Assembly: GCF_028656955.1 (NCBI RefSeq)
Contig: NZ_JAMDGY010000026.1
Coordinates: forward strand, 1-64,000
DNA length: 64,000 bases
Direction: 5' to 3'
From: Pseudomonas fontis
GTDB taxonomy: Bacteria; Pseudomonadota; Gammaproteobacteria; Pseudomonadales; Pseudomonadaceae
Part shown: in pieces, positions 29,134 to 38,760 of the stretch
Position numbering within the stretch: position 1 is the first letter of the stretch
How the letters are laid out: each line of letters opens with the position of its first letter
Made by a program: the position numbers and the translations under genes
The notes under the pieces: model-generated
What the model saw: the letters and a program-made list of their open reading frames with translations, nothing else
What the model was told of the DNA's origin: nothing
The model's database searches: none

Positions 29134-29143
29134 GCCCTAAAAG

Positions 29144-29212
29144 CATCGCGGGACCAGCCCGCTCCCACAGGGTGCCTCAAAACACCTGTGGAAGCGGGCT
29201 GGTCCCGCGATG
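29144..29212. repeat. REP-like inverted pair, variant type, between thrB and znuA
   Basis: Arms CATCGCGGGACCAGCCCGCT + CCCACAGG (29144-29171) and their near reverse complement (29185-29212). The outer CATCG and inner CCCACAGG match the other REP pairs, but the stem core differs. It lies between two convergent stop codons and may end both transcripts. Confidence 0.8.
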
Positions 29213-29218
29213 AGGCCT

Positions 29219-30142
29219 TCAGAGTTTTTCGAGGCAGCCGGCCAGGCCATTCCCCAGGTTTTCCAGCAACTGCTCATAGCCTTGGGCGTTCACCGGCAGT
29301 GTCCCGCCCAATGCATCCAGCTCCGCCAGCGTCACCGGCAAACCGGCGGTCAAGGTGTCTGCCAGGCGCGGGCGCAGCGGCGGCTCACTGAACACGCAGG
29401 TCTTGCCGACTTCCTGCAAGCGCTTGCGCATCGCCGCCACATGTTGGGCGCCGGGCTGTACTTCGGCCGCCACACTGAACACACCGGTGTGCTTGAGCCC
29501 ATAGGTCGACTCGAAATAGTCGAACGCCTCATGGAAGACAAAGAACGGCTTGTCGGACACACCCGCCATGCGCGCCTTCAAACGCTGGTCCAGCGCATCC
29601 AGACGGGCGTCGAAGGCCTGCAGGTTGCTCTGGTAACGCGCGGCATTGGCCGGGTCGGCGGCGCTCAGGTCGCTGGCCATTTTCGCGGCAATCACCCGGG
29701 CGTTGACCGACGACAACCACAAATGCGCATCCAGGCTGCCCGGGCGGTGATCATGATCGTGGTCATCCCCGTCATCTTCATCATGGGAATGGCTGTCCTC
29801 GCCAAAATGGCGCAGTTGCAAGCCGGGAATACCCTGCAACGCCACGCTCGGCTTGCTGCGGGTGCTCAGTACCCGTGGCAGGAAGCCTTCCATGTCCGGG
29901 CCGATCCAGTACAGCAGGTCGACTTCAGCCACACGCCGTACGTCGGAAGGGCGCAAAGCGTAGTGATGCGGCGATGCACCGGGCGGCAGCAAGACCTCAG
30001 GTTTACCCACACCGTCCTGCACGGCAGCGGCAATCAGCTGCAGCGGCTGGATGCTGGTGAGTACGCGAACCTCAGCCTGCGCAGGTGGCAGAACAGCCAG
30101 CGCAGCGGCAAAAGCGACAAAAAGGGCAAAAAATCGGGACAC
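29219..30142 (-). CDS. znuA: Zinc ABC transporter substrate-binding protein ZnuA
   Basis: Periplasmic high-affinity zinc-binding protein, 307 aa. Signal peptide ends PPAQAEVRV. Zinc ligands appear as His in PGASPHHYAL, HLWLS and FVFHEAF, and a metal-chelating acidic/His loop (HSHDEDDGDDHDHDHRPG) is typical of ZnuA. GTG at 30142 is chosen (VSRFFALF); another GTG at 30151 is possible and no strong RBS separates them. Divergent from zur-znuC-znuB across a probable Zur box. Confidence 0.93.
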   Translation of the reverse strand: MSRFFALFVAFAAALAVLPPAQAEVRVLTSIQPLQLIAAAVQDGVGKPEVLLPPGASPHHYALRPSDVRRVAEVDLLYWIGPDMEGFLPRVLSTRSKPSVALQGIPGLQLRHFGEDSHSHDEDDGDDHDHDHRPGSLDAHLWLSSVNARVIAAKMASDLSAADPANAARYQSNLQAFDARLDALDQRLKARMAGVSDKPFFVFHEAFDYFESTYGLKHTGVFSVAAEVQPGAQHVAAMRKRLQEVGKTCVFSEPPLRPRLADTLTAGLPVTLAELDALGGTLPVNAQGYEQLLENLGNGLAGCLEKL

Positions 30143-30169
30143 GACAATCACTCGATGGGCCAGGAACAG

Positions 30170-30182
30170 GTAACATAATAAC
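30170..30182. promoter_or_regulatory. Candidate Zur operator
   Basis: Reverse strand GTTATTATGTTAC resembles the Zur consensus GTTATANTATAAC (9 of 12 defined positions). It lies between divergent znuA and zur, where Zur control of both directions is expected. Confidence 0.45.
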
Positions 30183-30208
30183 GTCTCTCCACAGAACCGT
30201 CGCTGCCC

Positions 30209-30691
30209 ATGCCCATTACACCGCTGGCCAACCGCCCTCACGATCACTCCCATTGCGTGCATAGCGCCTTGTCCGAGGCCGATGCCTTGTGCGCGCAGAA
30301 AGGCCTGCGCCTGACCGCCCTGCGCCGCCGCGTGCTGGAACTGGTGTGGCAGAGCCACAAGCCGCTGGGCGCCTACGACATCCTCGGTGTGCTGAGCGAG
30401 CAGGACGGCCGCCGCGCCGCGCCCCCTACCGTTTATCGGGCGCTGGATTTCCTCCTCGAGAACGGCCTGGTCCACCGCATCGCTTCGCTCAACGCCTTCA
30501 TGGGCTGCAGCCACCCGGAGCACGCCCACCAGGGCCAGTTCCTGATCTGCCGCAATTGCCATGTCGCCATCGAGCTGGAACAGCTGAGCATCAGCGATGC
30601 CATCGTCGCCAGTGCCAGCGAAGTGGGGTTCAGCGTCGAAACCCAGACCGTGGAAGTCGTCGGTCTGTGCGGCACTTGCCGGAGCGCATGA
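30209..30691 (+). CDS. zur: Zinc uptake regulator Zur (Fur family)
   Basis: Cytoplasmic zinc-responsive repressor, 160 aa. Winged helix at about 25-95 ([22 protein letters not shown]), His-rich zinc site ([19 protein letters not shown]) and structural Cys pairs CRNC and CGTC. The early H/C residues (HDHSHCVHS) are also typical of Zur/Np20. It is first in zur-znuC-znuB and should repress the zinc regulon, including itself, when zinc is replete. Confidence 0.93.
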   Translation: MPITPLANRPHDHSHCVHSALSEADALCAQKGLRLTALRRRVLELVWQSHKPLGAYDILGVLSEQDGRRAAPPTVYRALDFLLENGLVHRIASLNAFMGCSHPEHAHQGQFLICRNCHVAIELEQLSISDAIVASASEVGFSVETQTVEVVGLCGTCRSA

Positions 30692-31470
30692 TGAACAACC
30701 CGTTGATTCGCCTGGAGCGGGTCGGCGTGGCCTTCGCCGGCCAGGCCATCCTCGACAGTATCGACCTGAGTGTGGAGCCGGGGCAGATCGTCACCCTGAT
30801 CGGCCCCAACGGCGCCGGCAAGACCACCCTGGTGCGCGCCGTGCTCGGCCTGTTGAAGCCCGACAGCGGCAGCGTCTGGCGCAAACCCAAGCTGCGCATC
30901 GGCTACATGCCGCAAAAACTTCAGGTCGACCCGACGTTGCCCCTGTCAGTGCTGCGCTTCTTGCGCCTGGTGCCGGGTGTCGACCGCGCCATGGCACTGT
31001 CTGCGCTGAATGAAGTGGGCGCCGAGCAGGTCATCGACAGCCCGATCCAGAACATTTCCGGCGGCGAGATGCAGCGAGTGCTGCTGGCCCGTGCGCTGCT
31101 GCGCGAACCTGAACTACTGGTACTCGACGAGCCCGTGCAGGGCGTCGACGTCGCCGGCCAGGCCGAGCTCTACAGCCTGATTACCCGCCTGCGCGACCGC
31201 CATGGCTGCGGTGTATTGATGGTCTCCCACGACCTGCACCTGGTGATGAGCACCACCGACCAGGTGGTCTGCCTCAACCGTCACGTGTGCTGTTCCGGCC
31301 ACCCGGAGCAGGTCAGCGGCGACCCGGCGTTCGTCGAGCTGTTCGGCAATCACGCGCCAAGCCTGGCGATCTACCACCATCATCACGACCACGCCCACGA
31401 CCTGCACGGCTCGGTGGTCACCCCGGCCCAAGACGGCCACGTCCACGGAGACCACTGCAAGCATGGCTGA
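30688..31470 (+). CDS. znuC: Zinc ABC transporter ATP-binding protein ZnuC
   Basis: ATPase of the ZnuABC importer, 260 aa. Walker [10 protein letters not shown], signature SGGEMQR, Walker [13 protein letters not shown] and switch His in MVSHDLHLV. The ATG at 30688 overlaps the zur stop (ATGA); an adjacent ATG at 30691 is equally plausible. The C-terminal tail ([13 protein letters not shown], then [10 protein letters not shown]) is strikingly His-rich and may sense or buffer zinc on the cytoplasmic face; that is inference. Confidence 0.94.
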   Translation: MMNNPLIRLERVGVAFAGQAILDSIDLSVEPGQIVTLIGPNGAGKTTLVRAVLGLLKPDSGSVWRKPKLRIGYMPQKLQVDPTLPLSVLRFLRLVPGVDRAMALSALNEVGAEQVIDSPIQNISGGEMQRVLLARALLREPELLVLDEPVQGVDVAGQAELYSLITRLRDRHGCGVLMVSHDLHLVMSTTDQVVCLNRHVCCSGHPEQVSGDPAFVELFGNHAPSLAIYHHHHDHAHDLHGSVVTPAQDGHVHGDHCKHG

Positions 31471-32245
31471 TTTCCTGCTCTACGCCCTGCTCGCAGGTTT
31501 GTCCCTGGCCGTGGTGGCCGGCCCGCTGGGGTCGTTCGTGGTCTGGCGGCGCATGGCCTATTTCGGCGACACCCTGTCGCATGCCGCGCTGCTGGGCGTG
31601 GCCCTGGGCTTCGCCCTGGACGTCAGCCCGGCGCTGGCGGTAACCGTCGGCTGCCTGTTGCTGGCCATCCTCCTGGTGACCTTGCAGCAGCGCCAGCCGC
31701 TGGCCTCGGACACCCTGCTGGGGATCCTCGCGCCGAGCACGCTGTCGCTGGGCCTGGTGGCCCTGAGCTTCATGCACGATGTGCGCATCGACCTGATGGC
31801 CTACCTGTTCGGCGACCTGCTGGCGATCAGCCCCGGCGACCTTGCGTGGATCCTCGGTGGCAGCGCCGTCGTGCTGCTGCTGGTGGTCGCCCTGTGGCGC
31901 CCGCTGCTGGCGGTCACCGTGCACGAGGAACTGGCCCGGGTCGAAGGGCTGCCGGTGGCCGGGCTGCGCCTGGCACTGATGCTGCTGATCGCCGTGGTGA
32001 TCGCCGTGGCGATGAAGATCGTCGGCGTGCTGTTGATCACCTCGCTGCTGATCATCCCCGCTGCTGCCGCCCAACGCCACGCCCGCTCGCCGGAGCAGAT
32101 GGCCCTGGGCGCCAGCCTGATCGGCGTGGTGGCGGTGTGCAGCGGCCTGGCCCTGTCGTGGTTCAAGGACACCCCGGCCGGCCCGTCAATCGTGGTCTGT
32201 GCAGCGGTGCTATTCTTGGTGAGCCTGGCACTGCCGCGACGTTGA
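31463..32245 (+). CDS. znuB: Zinc ABC transporter permease ZnuB
   Basis: Inner-membrane permease of the zinc importer, 260 aa with about eight hydrophobic helices. Family stretches include [20 protein letters not shown] and [18 protein letters not shown]. It overlaps the znuC 3' end by 8 nt, so the two are translationally coupled. A Rho-independent terminator follows at 32261. Confidence 0.94.
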   Translation: MADFLLYALLAGLSLAVVAGPLGSFVVWRRMAYFGDTLSHAALLGVALGFALDVSPALAVTVGCLLLAILLVTLQQRQPLASDTLLGILAPSTLSLGLVALSFMHDVRIDLMAYLFGDLLAISPGDLAWILGGSAVVLLLVVALWRPLLAVTVHEELARVEGLPVAGLRLALMLLIAVVIAVAMKIVGVLLITSLLIIPAAAAQRHARSPEQMALGASLIGVVAVCSGLALSWFKDTPAGPSIVVCAAVLFLVSLALPRR

Positions 32246-32260
32246 TCCGCCCCGATCTCG

Positions 32261-32302
32261 CGCAGGGTGCCACCGACGGTGGTCGCGCCCTGCGACATTT
32301 TT
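32261..32302 (+). terminator. Terminator of the zur-znuC-znuB operon
   Basis: CGCAGGG (32261-32267) pairs with CCCTGCG (32288-32294), with an inner stem CCACC-GAC-GGTGG, followed by ACATTTTT. It begins 15 nt after the znuB stop. Confidence 0.7.
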
Positions 32303-32390
32303 ATCGTGTCCGTAGCGGGAAGAATGTTTTTCGAGCCAGCGGACTGGGTGTAGACTTGCTCGCTTTTTGCGCAAATAGAGAGTCGCAGGA

Positions 32391-33104
32391 ATGAAGCCGT
32401 TTACCTCCCGTTATCTGCTCCTTGCCGCGTTTTCGCTGGTGCTGGCCGCTTGCTCAAGCAAGCCGGCAGATACCGCCACACCTGTTACGCCAGACGCCTG
32501 GCAGCAGCTTGACCAAAGCATCGCCAGCAGCGAGCTGGCCACCGCCGAAGACCAACTGGCCGACTTGCAGGCCAAGTCGCCCAATGATGCGCGTGTCGAG
32601 CAATTCCAGCGCCAGCTGGCCGAAGCCTACCTGCAACGCAGCCAGATCGTCCTGCAGAAGGGCGATGTGAATGCCGCCGCCACCGCGCTGAGCCGCGCCC
32701 GTGCCCTGATGCCCAAGGCACCGGCGCTGACCGGTGGGGTCAATGGCGCCATCGCCCAGGCCCGCAAGGATGAGCTGGACAAGGCCGAAGCCGCGCTGAA
32801 GGCTGCCGAAGCCCGGCCGCAAGCCAAGGTCATCGACCCGACGGCGCCGAGCACTGTCATTGCCCTGAAGATCAACAAGATCGCTGATCTGCGCCGCCAG
32901 CTGGACGACATTGCCACCGATGTCGTGAACTACCAGTGCGACGTGGTCTTCCAGGTGCCACGCACCCAGGACTACCCGTGGCTGTCGACCTTGCTGAGCA
33001 AGCGCGTGCACAAGCGCGACGCCAACTTCGACCTGAAGCAACTGCACGAGATCCATCGCAACCAACCGGCCCAGGTGGTCCTGACGCCACGCCGCAGCGA
33101 GTGA
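32391..33104 (+). CDS. Conserved lipoprotein, helical, PA5502-like
   Basis: 237 aa. Signal peptide with lipobox LAAC (Cys21). Residues 45-150 form TPR-like helical hairpins (AEDQLADLQAKSPNDARVEQ, then GDVNAAATALSRARALMP). The C-terminal third is a separate conserved segment (DIATDVVNYQCDVVFQVP). The gene is conserved next to znuB in pseudomonads, but I know of no function. A hairpin (33112-33135) separates it from convergent katE. Confidence 0.75.
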   Translation: MKPFTSRYLLLAAFSLVLAACSSKPADTATPVTPDAWQQLDQSIASSELATAEDQLADLQAKSPNDARVEQFQRQLAEAYLQRSQIVLQKGDVNAAATALSRARALMPKAPALTGGVNGAIAQARKDELDKAEAALKAAEARPQAKVIDPTAPSTVIALKINKIADLRRQLDDIATDVVNYQCDVVFQVPRTQDYPWLSTLLSKRVHKRDANFDLKQLHEIHRNQPAQVVLTPRRSE

Positions 33105-33111
33105 CACCCTC

Positions 33112-33135
33112 GGGTGCCCGGCCACGGGCACCCGA
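33112..33135. terminator. Hairpin between convergent lipoprotein gene and katE
   Basis: Perfect 10-bp stem CGGGTGCCCG / CGGGCACCCG with a 4-nt loop. No T-tract on either strand, so it is a weak terminator or a transcript-end stabiliser. Confidence 0.45.
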
Positions 33136-33143
33136 CACGTCCG

Positions 33144-35282
33144 TCACGCCGGCACTGCCTTGGCTGCCGCCTCTCGCTTCCACACCCGATGCTTGCCGAT
33201 GGCGCTGACAAAGGCCTTGTAGGCCTTCTTGTCGCTGCCGCTGAGCAGGCCGCTGTCAGCCTTCAGGTGCAGGCTGTCGAACCAGCCCTGTGCATCGCTA
33301 TCGCCGCCAATGGGCTTGAGGTGCTTGTAGGCCTCCAACACGAAGTGCACCGCAGTGCCATCGCCGCTCAAGGCCTTGAGGGCAGCCTTGCCGCCCGCCA
33401 CCCAGACCGCATCGAAGGCCACCGACGGCAGGCCCTCCATCGAAGCATCCACCGCCAGCGGCTGACCGGAGCTAGTCGTCACCGGCGCCGAACTTGGGCC
33501 CAGCAGCTTGATGGCGGCACTCTCGGCCTGCAATGCCTTGACCAGGCTGTCGAGCAGGTCCGCCTCCACCCCGTCGGCAACCAGCACCGCCACCTTGCGG
33601 CCCTTGATGCCCGAGCCCAGCAGGTTCATCTGGCTCAGGGCCGGCGAAGCCTTGAGCGTCAGCGCCTGCTCCTTGACCGTCGCGGCCTTGGGCGCGGGCA
33701 GGCCGAGGTTGGCGGCCACACGCCTGGCCAGCTTCAGGTCGATATTGGCCAACACCTCATTCACCTCACGCGCGCGGATGTGCTCGCGCTCGACCTTGCC
33801 CAGCTCGAAGCTGTAGGCAGCAATGATGTGCTCCTGCTCGGTCGGGCTCATGCTCTGAAAGAACAAGCGCGCCTGGGAGAAGTGGTCGGCAAAGGACGGG
33901 CTGCGTTGACGAACCTTGTGCGCCTCGATGCGCTCCGGGTACGACTCGAATCCGCCGTCCTCAGCGGCTGCCGGGGTTTCCTTGGGCCAACCGGCATCGA
34001 TGGAGTTGGGTTCGTAGGCGGCGCGCCCCTTGTCCAGGGTCACCCGATGCTGGGCGTCGCGCTGGCCATTGTGGTTCGCGGCCAAGGGGCGGTTGATCGG
34101 GATCTCATGGAAGTTCGGCCCGCCCAGCCGGCTGATCTGCGTATCGGTGTAGGAGAACAAGCGCCCTTGCAGCAGCGGGTCGTTGGAAAAGTCGATGCCA
34201 GGCACGATATGCCCAGGGCAGAAGGCAACCTGCTCGGTCTCGGCGAAGAAGTTGTCCGGGTTGCGGTTGAGCACCATGCGCCCGAGCGGGGTTACTGGCA
34301 CCAGCTCCTCGGGAATGAGCTTGGTCGGATCAAGCAGGTCGAAGTCGAATTTATGCTCATCGGCTTGCGGGACGATCTGCACACCGAATTCCCACTCGGG
34401 GTAATTGCCGGTTTCAATGGCCTCCCACAAGTCGCGGCGATGGAAGTCCGCATCCTTGCCGGCCAGCTTCTGCGCCTCGTCCCACAGCAGCGACAGCACG
34501 CCCTGCTTGGGTTTCCAGTGGAACTTGACGAAGTTGGCCTCGCCCTTGGCGTTGATCAGGCGGAAGGTGTGCACACCAAAGCCTTCCATGGTCCGCAGGC
34601 TTTTCGGAATCGCCCGGTCGGACATCGCCCACATCACCATGTGGGCCGACTCCGGCACCAGCGAGACGAAGTCCCAGAAGGTGTCGTGAGCCGAGCCGCC
34701 CGTCGGCATCTCGTTGTGCGGCTCAGGCTTCACCGCGTGCACGAAGTCGGGAAACTTGATCGCATCCTGGATAAAGAACACCGGCATGTTGTTGCCGACC
34801 AGGTCGAAATTGCCTTCGTCAGTGAAGAACTTCACCGCAAAGCCGCGCACATCCCGCACCGTGTCCCCTGAGCCGCGCGGCCCCTGCACGGTGGAGAACC
34901 GCACGAATACTGGCGTGATCTTCTCCGGGTCCTGCAGAAAGCCCGCCTTGGTCAACGCCGCATGCGCGGCGTAGGGCTGGAAAAAGCCGTGGGCGCCGGT
35001 ACCCCGGGCATGAACAATCCGTTCCGGGATGCGCTCATGGTCGAAATGCGTGATCTTCTCGCGCATGATGAAATCTTCAAGCAGCGAAGGGCCGCGGTCC
35101 CCCGCCTTCAGCGAGTTCTGGTTGTCGGCTACCTTCACCCCCTGGTTGGTTCGCAAGGCCTGGCCGGTGGCGTCACTGCGAAAGGCTTCGAGGCTTTGCA
35201 GCTTGGCGTTGGTGTTGGCCCGGTCGGGTGTCTGGGTGCCGGCGAGTTGGCTTTCCTTGGGCGCATTCTTCTTGCTGGGCAT
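33144..35282 (-). CDS. katE: Large-subunit catalase HPII (KatE)
   Basis: Cytoplasmic heme catalase, 712 aa, the length of the large-subunit clade. The catalase core (about 60-560) has the distal His in [13 protein letters not shown], the distal Asn in [11 protein letters not shown], and the proximal Tyr region [14 protein letters not shown]. The C-terminal extension (about 590-705) is a DJ-1/PfpI-like flavodoxin-fold domain ([15 protein letters not shown]). KatE-type catalases are usually RpoS-dependent and stationary-phase expressed; no promoter is called here. Convergent with the lipoprotein gene. Confidence 0.95.
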   Translation of the reverse strand: MPSKKNAPKESQLAGTQTPDRANTNAKLQSLEAFRSDATGQALRTNQGVKVADNQNSLKAGDRGPSLLEDFIMREKITHFDHERIPERIVHARGTGAHGFFQPYAAHAALTKAGFLQDPEKITPVFVRFSTVQGPRGSGDTVRDVRGFAVKFFTDEGNFDLVGNNMPVFFIQDAIKFPDFVHAVKPEPHNEMPTGGSAHDTFWDFVSLVPESAHMVMWAMSDRAIPKSLRTMEGFGVHTFRLINAKGEANFVKFHWKPKQGVLSLLWDEAQKLAGKDADFHRRDLWEAIETGNYPEWEFGVQIVPQADEHKFDFDLLDPTKLIPEELVPVTPLGRMVLNRNPDNFFAETEQVAFCPGHIVPGIDFSNDPLLQGRLFSYTDTQISRLGGPNFHEIPINRPLAANHNGQRDAQHRVTLDKGRAAYEPNSIDAGWPKETPAAAEDGGFESYPERIEAHKVRQRSPSFADHFSQARLFFQSMSPTEQEHIIAAYSFELGKVEREHIRAREVNEVLANIDLKLARRVAANLGLPAPKAATVKEQALTLKASPALSQMNLLGSGIKGRKVAVLVADGVEADLLDSLVKALQAESAAIKLLGPSSAPVTTSSGQPLAVDASMEGLPSVAFDAVWVAGGKAALKALSGDGTAVHFVLEAYKHLKPIGGDSDAQGWFDSLHLKADSGLLSGSDKKAYKAFVSAIGKHRVWKREAAAKAVPA

Positions 35283-35508
35283 GGGTCTGCTCTCCTCATC
35301 AGTCGTCGCGGTGCCCGTCCAGGGCTTGTTCTGCTAGTGACTGAAGGGCCGTACGGAGCGCTCCATTGAATGTGACCACTGATCGCGTTATTCCAGCAGC
35401 ATTGGTCAAAGGCGAAATAAATGCTAAGAACCTCTATACGAACAGGCTAAAATGCGCGGCCCGGCTAACCGCTGACCCAATTTCCATGCGCCCCACAAGG
35501 TTCGCTAC

Positions 35509-36516
35509 GTGATCGAGTTTCAACAAGTCCATAAAACCTACCGCGTCGCCGGTAAGGATATCCCCGCGCTGCACCCGACCAGCCTGCGCGTCGAAGACGG
35601 CCAGGTGTTCGGCCTGATCGGCCATTCGGGTGCCGGGAAAAGTACCCTGCTGCGCCTGATCAACCGTCTGGAAGCCCCAAGCGGCGGCAAGATCATCGTC
35701 GACGGTGAAGACGTCACCGCGTTCGACGCCAACCACCTGCGGCGCTTCCGCCAGCAGGTCGGGATGATCTTCCAGCACTTCAACCTGCTGGCCTCCAAGA
35801 CCGTCGCCGACAACGTCGCGCTGCCATTGATCCTGGCCGGCGAGCTGTCGCGCAAAGCCATCGACCAGCGCGTCAACGAGCTGCTGGCCCGCGTCGGCCT
35901 GTCCGAGCACGCGAAGAAGTACCCGGCGCAGCTGTCCGGTGGCCAGAAGCAGCGCGTCGGCATTGCCCGCGCACTCTCCACCCAGCCGAAAATTTTGCTG
36001 TGTGACGAGGCCACCAGTGCCCTCGACCCGCAAACCACGGCCTCGGTCCTGCAACTGCTGGCCGAGATCAACCGCGAGCTGAAGCTGACCATCGTGCTGA
36101 TCACCCACGAGATGGACGTGATCCGCCGTGTCTGCGACCAGGTGGCCGTGATGGACGCCGGGCACATCGTCGAGCAAGGCACGGTGGCCGAGGTGTTCCT
36201 GCACCCCAAGCACCCGACCACCAAGCGCTTCGTCCAAGAGGACGAGCAGGTCGATGAAAACGAACAGCGCGACGACTTCGCCCACGTTCCCGGGCGCATC
36301 GTGCGCCTGACCTTCCAGGGCGATGCCACCTACGCACCGCTGCTGGGCACTGTGGCCCGTGAGACCGGGGTGGATTACAGCATCCTGGCCGGGCGTATCG
36401 ACCGCATCAAGGACACCCCGTATGGGCAGCTGACCCTCGCCATCACTGGCGGCGACATGGAAGCGGCGTTTACCTGCTTCAAGGCGGCTGATGTTCATAT
36501 GGAGGTATTGCGTTAA
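35509..36516 (+). CDS. metN: D/L-methionine ABC transporter ATP-binding protein MetN
   Basis: ATPase of the methionine importer, 335 aa. Walker A GHSGAGKS, signature SGGQKQR, Walker [14 protein letters not shown] and a C-terminal NIL/ACT-like methionine-sensing domain (about 265-335, with [20 protein letters not shown]), which mediates transinhibition. The start is GTG at 35509 since no in-frame ATG is available nearby. It overlaps metI by 1 nt. The 226-bp gap upstream separates it from divergent katE and should hold its promoter. Confidence 0.92.
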   Translation: MIEFQQVHKTYRVAGKDIPALHPTSLRVEDGQVFGLIGHSGAGKSTLLRLINRLEAPSGGKIIVDGEDVTAFDANHLRRFRQQVGMIFQHFNLLASKTVADNVALPLILAGELSRKAIDQRVNELLARVGLSEHAKKYPAQLSGGQKQRVGIARALSTQPKILLCDEATSALDPQTTASVLQLLAEINRELKLTIVLITHEMDVIRRVCDQVAVMDAGHIVEQGTVAEVFLHPKHPTTKRFVQEDEQVDENEQRDDFAHVPGRIVRLTFQGDATYAPLLGTVARETGVDYSILAGRIDRIKDTPYGQLTLAITGGDMEAAFTCFKAADVHMEVLR

Positions 36517-37184
36517 TGGACCTGAGTTACTTCGCCAACGTCGACTGGGCCGAAATCTGGCTGGCCACCGTCGACACCATGATCATGCTCGGTGGCTCGC
36601 TGTTCTTCACCGTGCTGCTCGGCCTGCCGTTGGGTGTGCTGCTGTTCCTCTGCGGCCCGCGCCAGCTGTTCGAACAGAAGGGCGTGTATGCGCTGCTGTC
36701 GCTGGTGGTCAACATCCTGCGCTCGCTGCCGTTCATCATCCTGCTGATCGTGATGATCCCGATCACTGTGCTGATCACCGGCACCTCGCTGGGCGTGGCC
36801 GGTGCGATTCCGCCCCTGGTGGTCGGTGCCACACCGTTCTTCGCGCGCCTGGTGGAAACCGCGCTGCGGGAAGTGGACCGCGGCATCATCGAAGCCACCC
36901 AGTCGATGGGCGCGACCACCCGGCAGATCATCACCAACGCCTTGCTGCCGGAAGCGCGGCCGGGCATTTTCGCGGCCATTACCGTGACCGCCATCACCCT
37001 GGTGTCGTACACCGCGATGGCCGGTGTGGTGGGCGCGGGCGGCCTGGGCGACCTGGCGATCCGCTTCGGCTACCAGCGTTTCCAGACCGACGTGATGATC
37101 GTCACCGTGGTGCTGCTGCTGATCCTGGTTCAGGTACTGCAGAGCGTCGGCGACAAACTGGTTGTGCATTTTTCCCGTAAGTAA
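36516..37184 (+). CDS. metI: Methionine ABC transporter permease MetI
   Basis: Inner-membrane permease, 222 aa, about five to six helices. The EAA coupling loop is visible as EATQSMGATTRQIITNALLPEA. The start codon shares a base with the metN stop (TAATG). Followed by two tandem hairpins before metQ. Confidence 0.93.
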   Translation: MDLSYFANVDWAEIWLATVDTMIMLGGSLFFTVLLGLPLGVLLFLCGPRQLFEQKGVYALLSLVVNILRSLPFIILLIVMIPITVLITGTSLGVAGAIPPLVVGATPFFARLVETALREVDRGIIEATQSMGATTRQIITNALLPEARPGIFAAITVTAITLVSYTAMAGVVGAGGLGDLAIRFGYQRFQTDVMIVTVVLLLILVQVLQSVGDKLVVHFSRK

Positions 37185-37189
37185 CCCCA

Positions 37190-37230
37190 GCGTCGGCCAG
37201 GCCGACGCCTCGAGGGCCAGAACGGCCCTC
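37190..37230 (+). promoter_or_regulatory. Two tandem intercistronic hairpins between metI and metQ
   Basis: Stem 1 is GCGTCGGCC / GGCCGACGC (37190-37208); stem 2 is GAGGGCC / GGCCCTC (37212-37230). They are followed directly by the metQ RBS (AAGGAG) and lack a T-tract. Such stems often protect the downstream mRNA for a highly expressed binding protein. Confidence 0.55.
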
Positions 37231-37244
37231 TCAAGGAGCGATCG

Positions 37245-38018
37245 ATGAAAAAACTGCTTGCTGCTGTCGCCGCTGTCGCGGCCTTCTCTGCCCAGGCGGC
37301 CGAGACCCTGACCGTTGCCGCTACCCCGGTGCCGCACGCCGAGATCCTCGAGTTCGTAAAACCGGCGCTGGCCAAACAAGGTGTGGATCTGAAGGTGAAG
37401 GTCTTCACCGACTACATCCAGCCAAACGTGCAAGTGGCCGAAAAGCGCCTGGACGCCAACTTCTTCCAGCACCAGCCATACCTGGATGAGTTCAACAAGG
37501 CCAAGGGCACCCACCTGGTCAGCGTTGCCGGTGTGCACCTGGAGCCGCTGGGCGCCTACTCGAGCAAGTACAAGACGCTCGAAGAATTGCCGGCCACCGC
37601 GACCGTGGTGATCCCCAACGACGCCACCAACGGCGGCCGTGCCCTGCTGCTGCTGGACAAGGCCGGCGTGATCACCCTCAAGGATGACAAGAACATCCTG
37701 TCCACCGTCAAGGACATCACCGGGAACACCAAGAACCTGAAGTTCCGTGAGCTGGAAGCGGCGACCATCCCGCGCGTGCTGACCCAGGTCGACCTGGCGC
37801 TGATCAACACCAACTACGCGCTGGAAGCCAAGCTGGACCCGGCCAAGGATGCGCTGGTCATTGAAGGCAGCGACTCGCCGTACGTGAACATTCTGGTGGC
37901 CCGTGAGGACAACAAGGATGCCGAGGCGATGAAGAAGCTGATTGCGGCGCTGCACACGCCTGAAGTGAAAGCCTTCATCCTCGAGAAGTACAAAGGCGCG
38001 GTCGTGCCGGCGTTCTGA
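37245..38018 (+). CDS. metQ: Methionine-binding protein MetQ
   Basis: Periplasmic substrate-binding component of MetNIQ (NlpA family), 257 aa. Family motifs: VAATPVPHAEIL, ANFFQHQPYLDEFN and IPNDATNGGRALLLL. The signal peptide ends FSAQAAET with no Cys, so this protein is predicted to be soluble, whereas E. coli MetQ is a lipoprotein. RBS AAGGAG lies 7 nt before the ATG. Convergent with the oxidase-assembly operon across a REP pair. Confidence 0.93.
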   Translation: MKKLLAAVAAVAAFSAQAAETLTVAATPVPHAEILEFVKPALAKQGVDLKVKVFTDYIQPNVQVAEKRLDANFFQHQPYLDEFNKAKGTHLVSVAGVHLEPLGAYSSKYKTLEELPATATVVIPNDATNGGRALLLLDKAGVITLKDDKNILSTVKDITGNTKNLKFRELEAATIPRVLTQVDLALINTNYALEAKLDPAKDALVIEGSDSPYVNILVAREDNKDAEAMKKLIAALHTPEVKAFILEKYKGAVVPAF

Positions 38019-38047
38019 TGGTTGTTGTCGGGCCGCTTTGCGGCCCT

Positions 38048-38120
38048 GTCGCCGGCAACGCCGGCTCCCACAAGGTCAGCATCATGCCGGCCACTGTGGG
38101 AGCCGGCCTTGCCGGCGATG
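38048..38120. repeat. REP pair between metQ and the sco gene
   Basis: Inverted arms of the common REP type (left GTCGCCGGCAACGCCGGCTC with one core change, right ending in CCTTGCCGGCGATG). It fills the gap between two convergent genes. Confidence 0.85.
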
Positions 38121-38127
38121 CTTTTAG

Positions 38128-38760
38128 CTAGTCCCGCTCAACCAGGCCAGGCAACTGCGCCACCAGCTTCTGGTTATTGAACGGCGCCCGGATGAACCCG
38201 CGCTGTTTGCCGTCCGGCCCCAGCAACGCCAGGTTGCCACTGTGGTCCACGGTATAGCCCGGCTTGCTGGTATCGGCTGGAATAAACGGAATACTCACCG
38301 CATTCGCCAGCTTCTGGGTGTTCTCCAGCGAGCCGGTCAGGCCGCGGAAGTCCTTGTCGAAATACCCCAGGTACTGCTTGAGCTGAGCCGGCGTGTCGCG
38401 GTTCGGGTCGACACTCACCAACACCACCTGCAGCTTGTCCGCCGCCGCCTTGGGCAACTCGCTCTTCACCTGACGCAACTGCGCCAAGGTAGTCGGGCAG
38501 ATGTCCGGGCAGTAGGTGTAGCCAAAGAACAGCAGCGACCATTTCCCCGTCAGTTGATCCAGGTTCAGCGGCTGGCCGTTCTCGTCGGTCATCTCCAGCG
38601 CCGGCACCGTGCGGCTTTGCGGCAGCAGGATGATCCCGGCATCGATCAGCGCGGTCGGGTTGCCCTGGTTGCGGCCACTGAGCACCTTGTTGATGGTAAG
38701 GCCAAGGATCAGTGCAACCACGGCCACGAGGATGAAGACGGTTTTCTGGGTTCGAGTCAT
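38128..38760 (-). CDS. SCO1/SenC copper chaperone for cytochrome oxidase
   Basis: Membrane-anchored thioredoxin-fold protein, 210 aa, that delivers copper to the CuA site of subunit II. One N-terminal helix (about 7-27), copper-binding CxxxC in [11 protein letters not shown], and the distal His in [11 protein letters not shown]. The ATG at 38760 overlaps the cyoE stop (ATGA). Last gene of the heme A/copper assembly operon. Confidence 0.92.
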   Translation of the reverse strand: MTRTQKTVFILVAVVALILGLTINKVLSGRNQGNPTALIDAGIILLPQSRTVPALEMTDENGQPLNLDQLTGKWSLLFFGYTYCPDICPTTLAQLRQVKSELPKAAADKLQVVLVSVDPNRDTPAQLKQYLGYFDKDFRGLTGSLENTQKLANAVSIPFIPADTSKPGYTVDHSGNLALLGPDGKQRGFIRAPFNNQKLVAQLPGLVERD

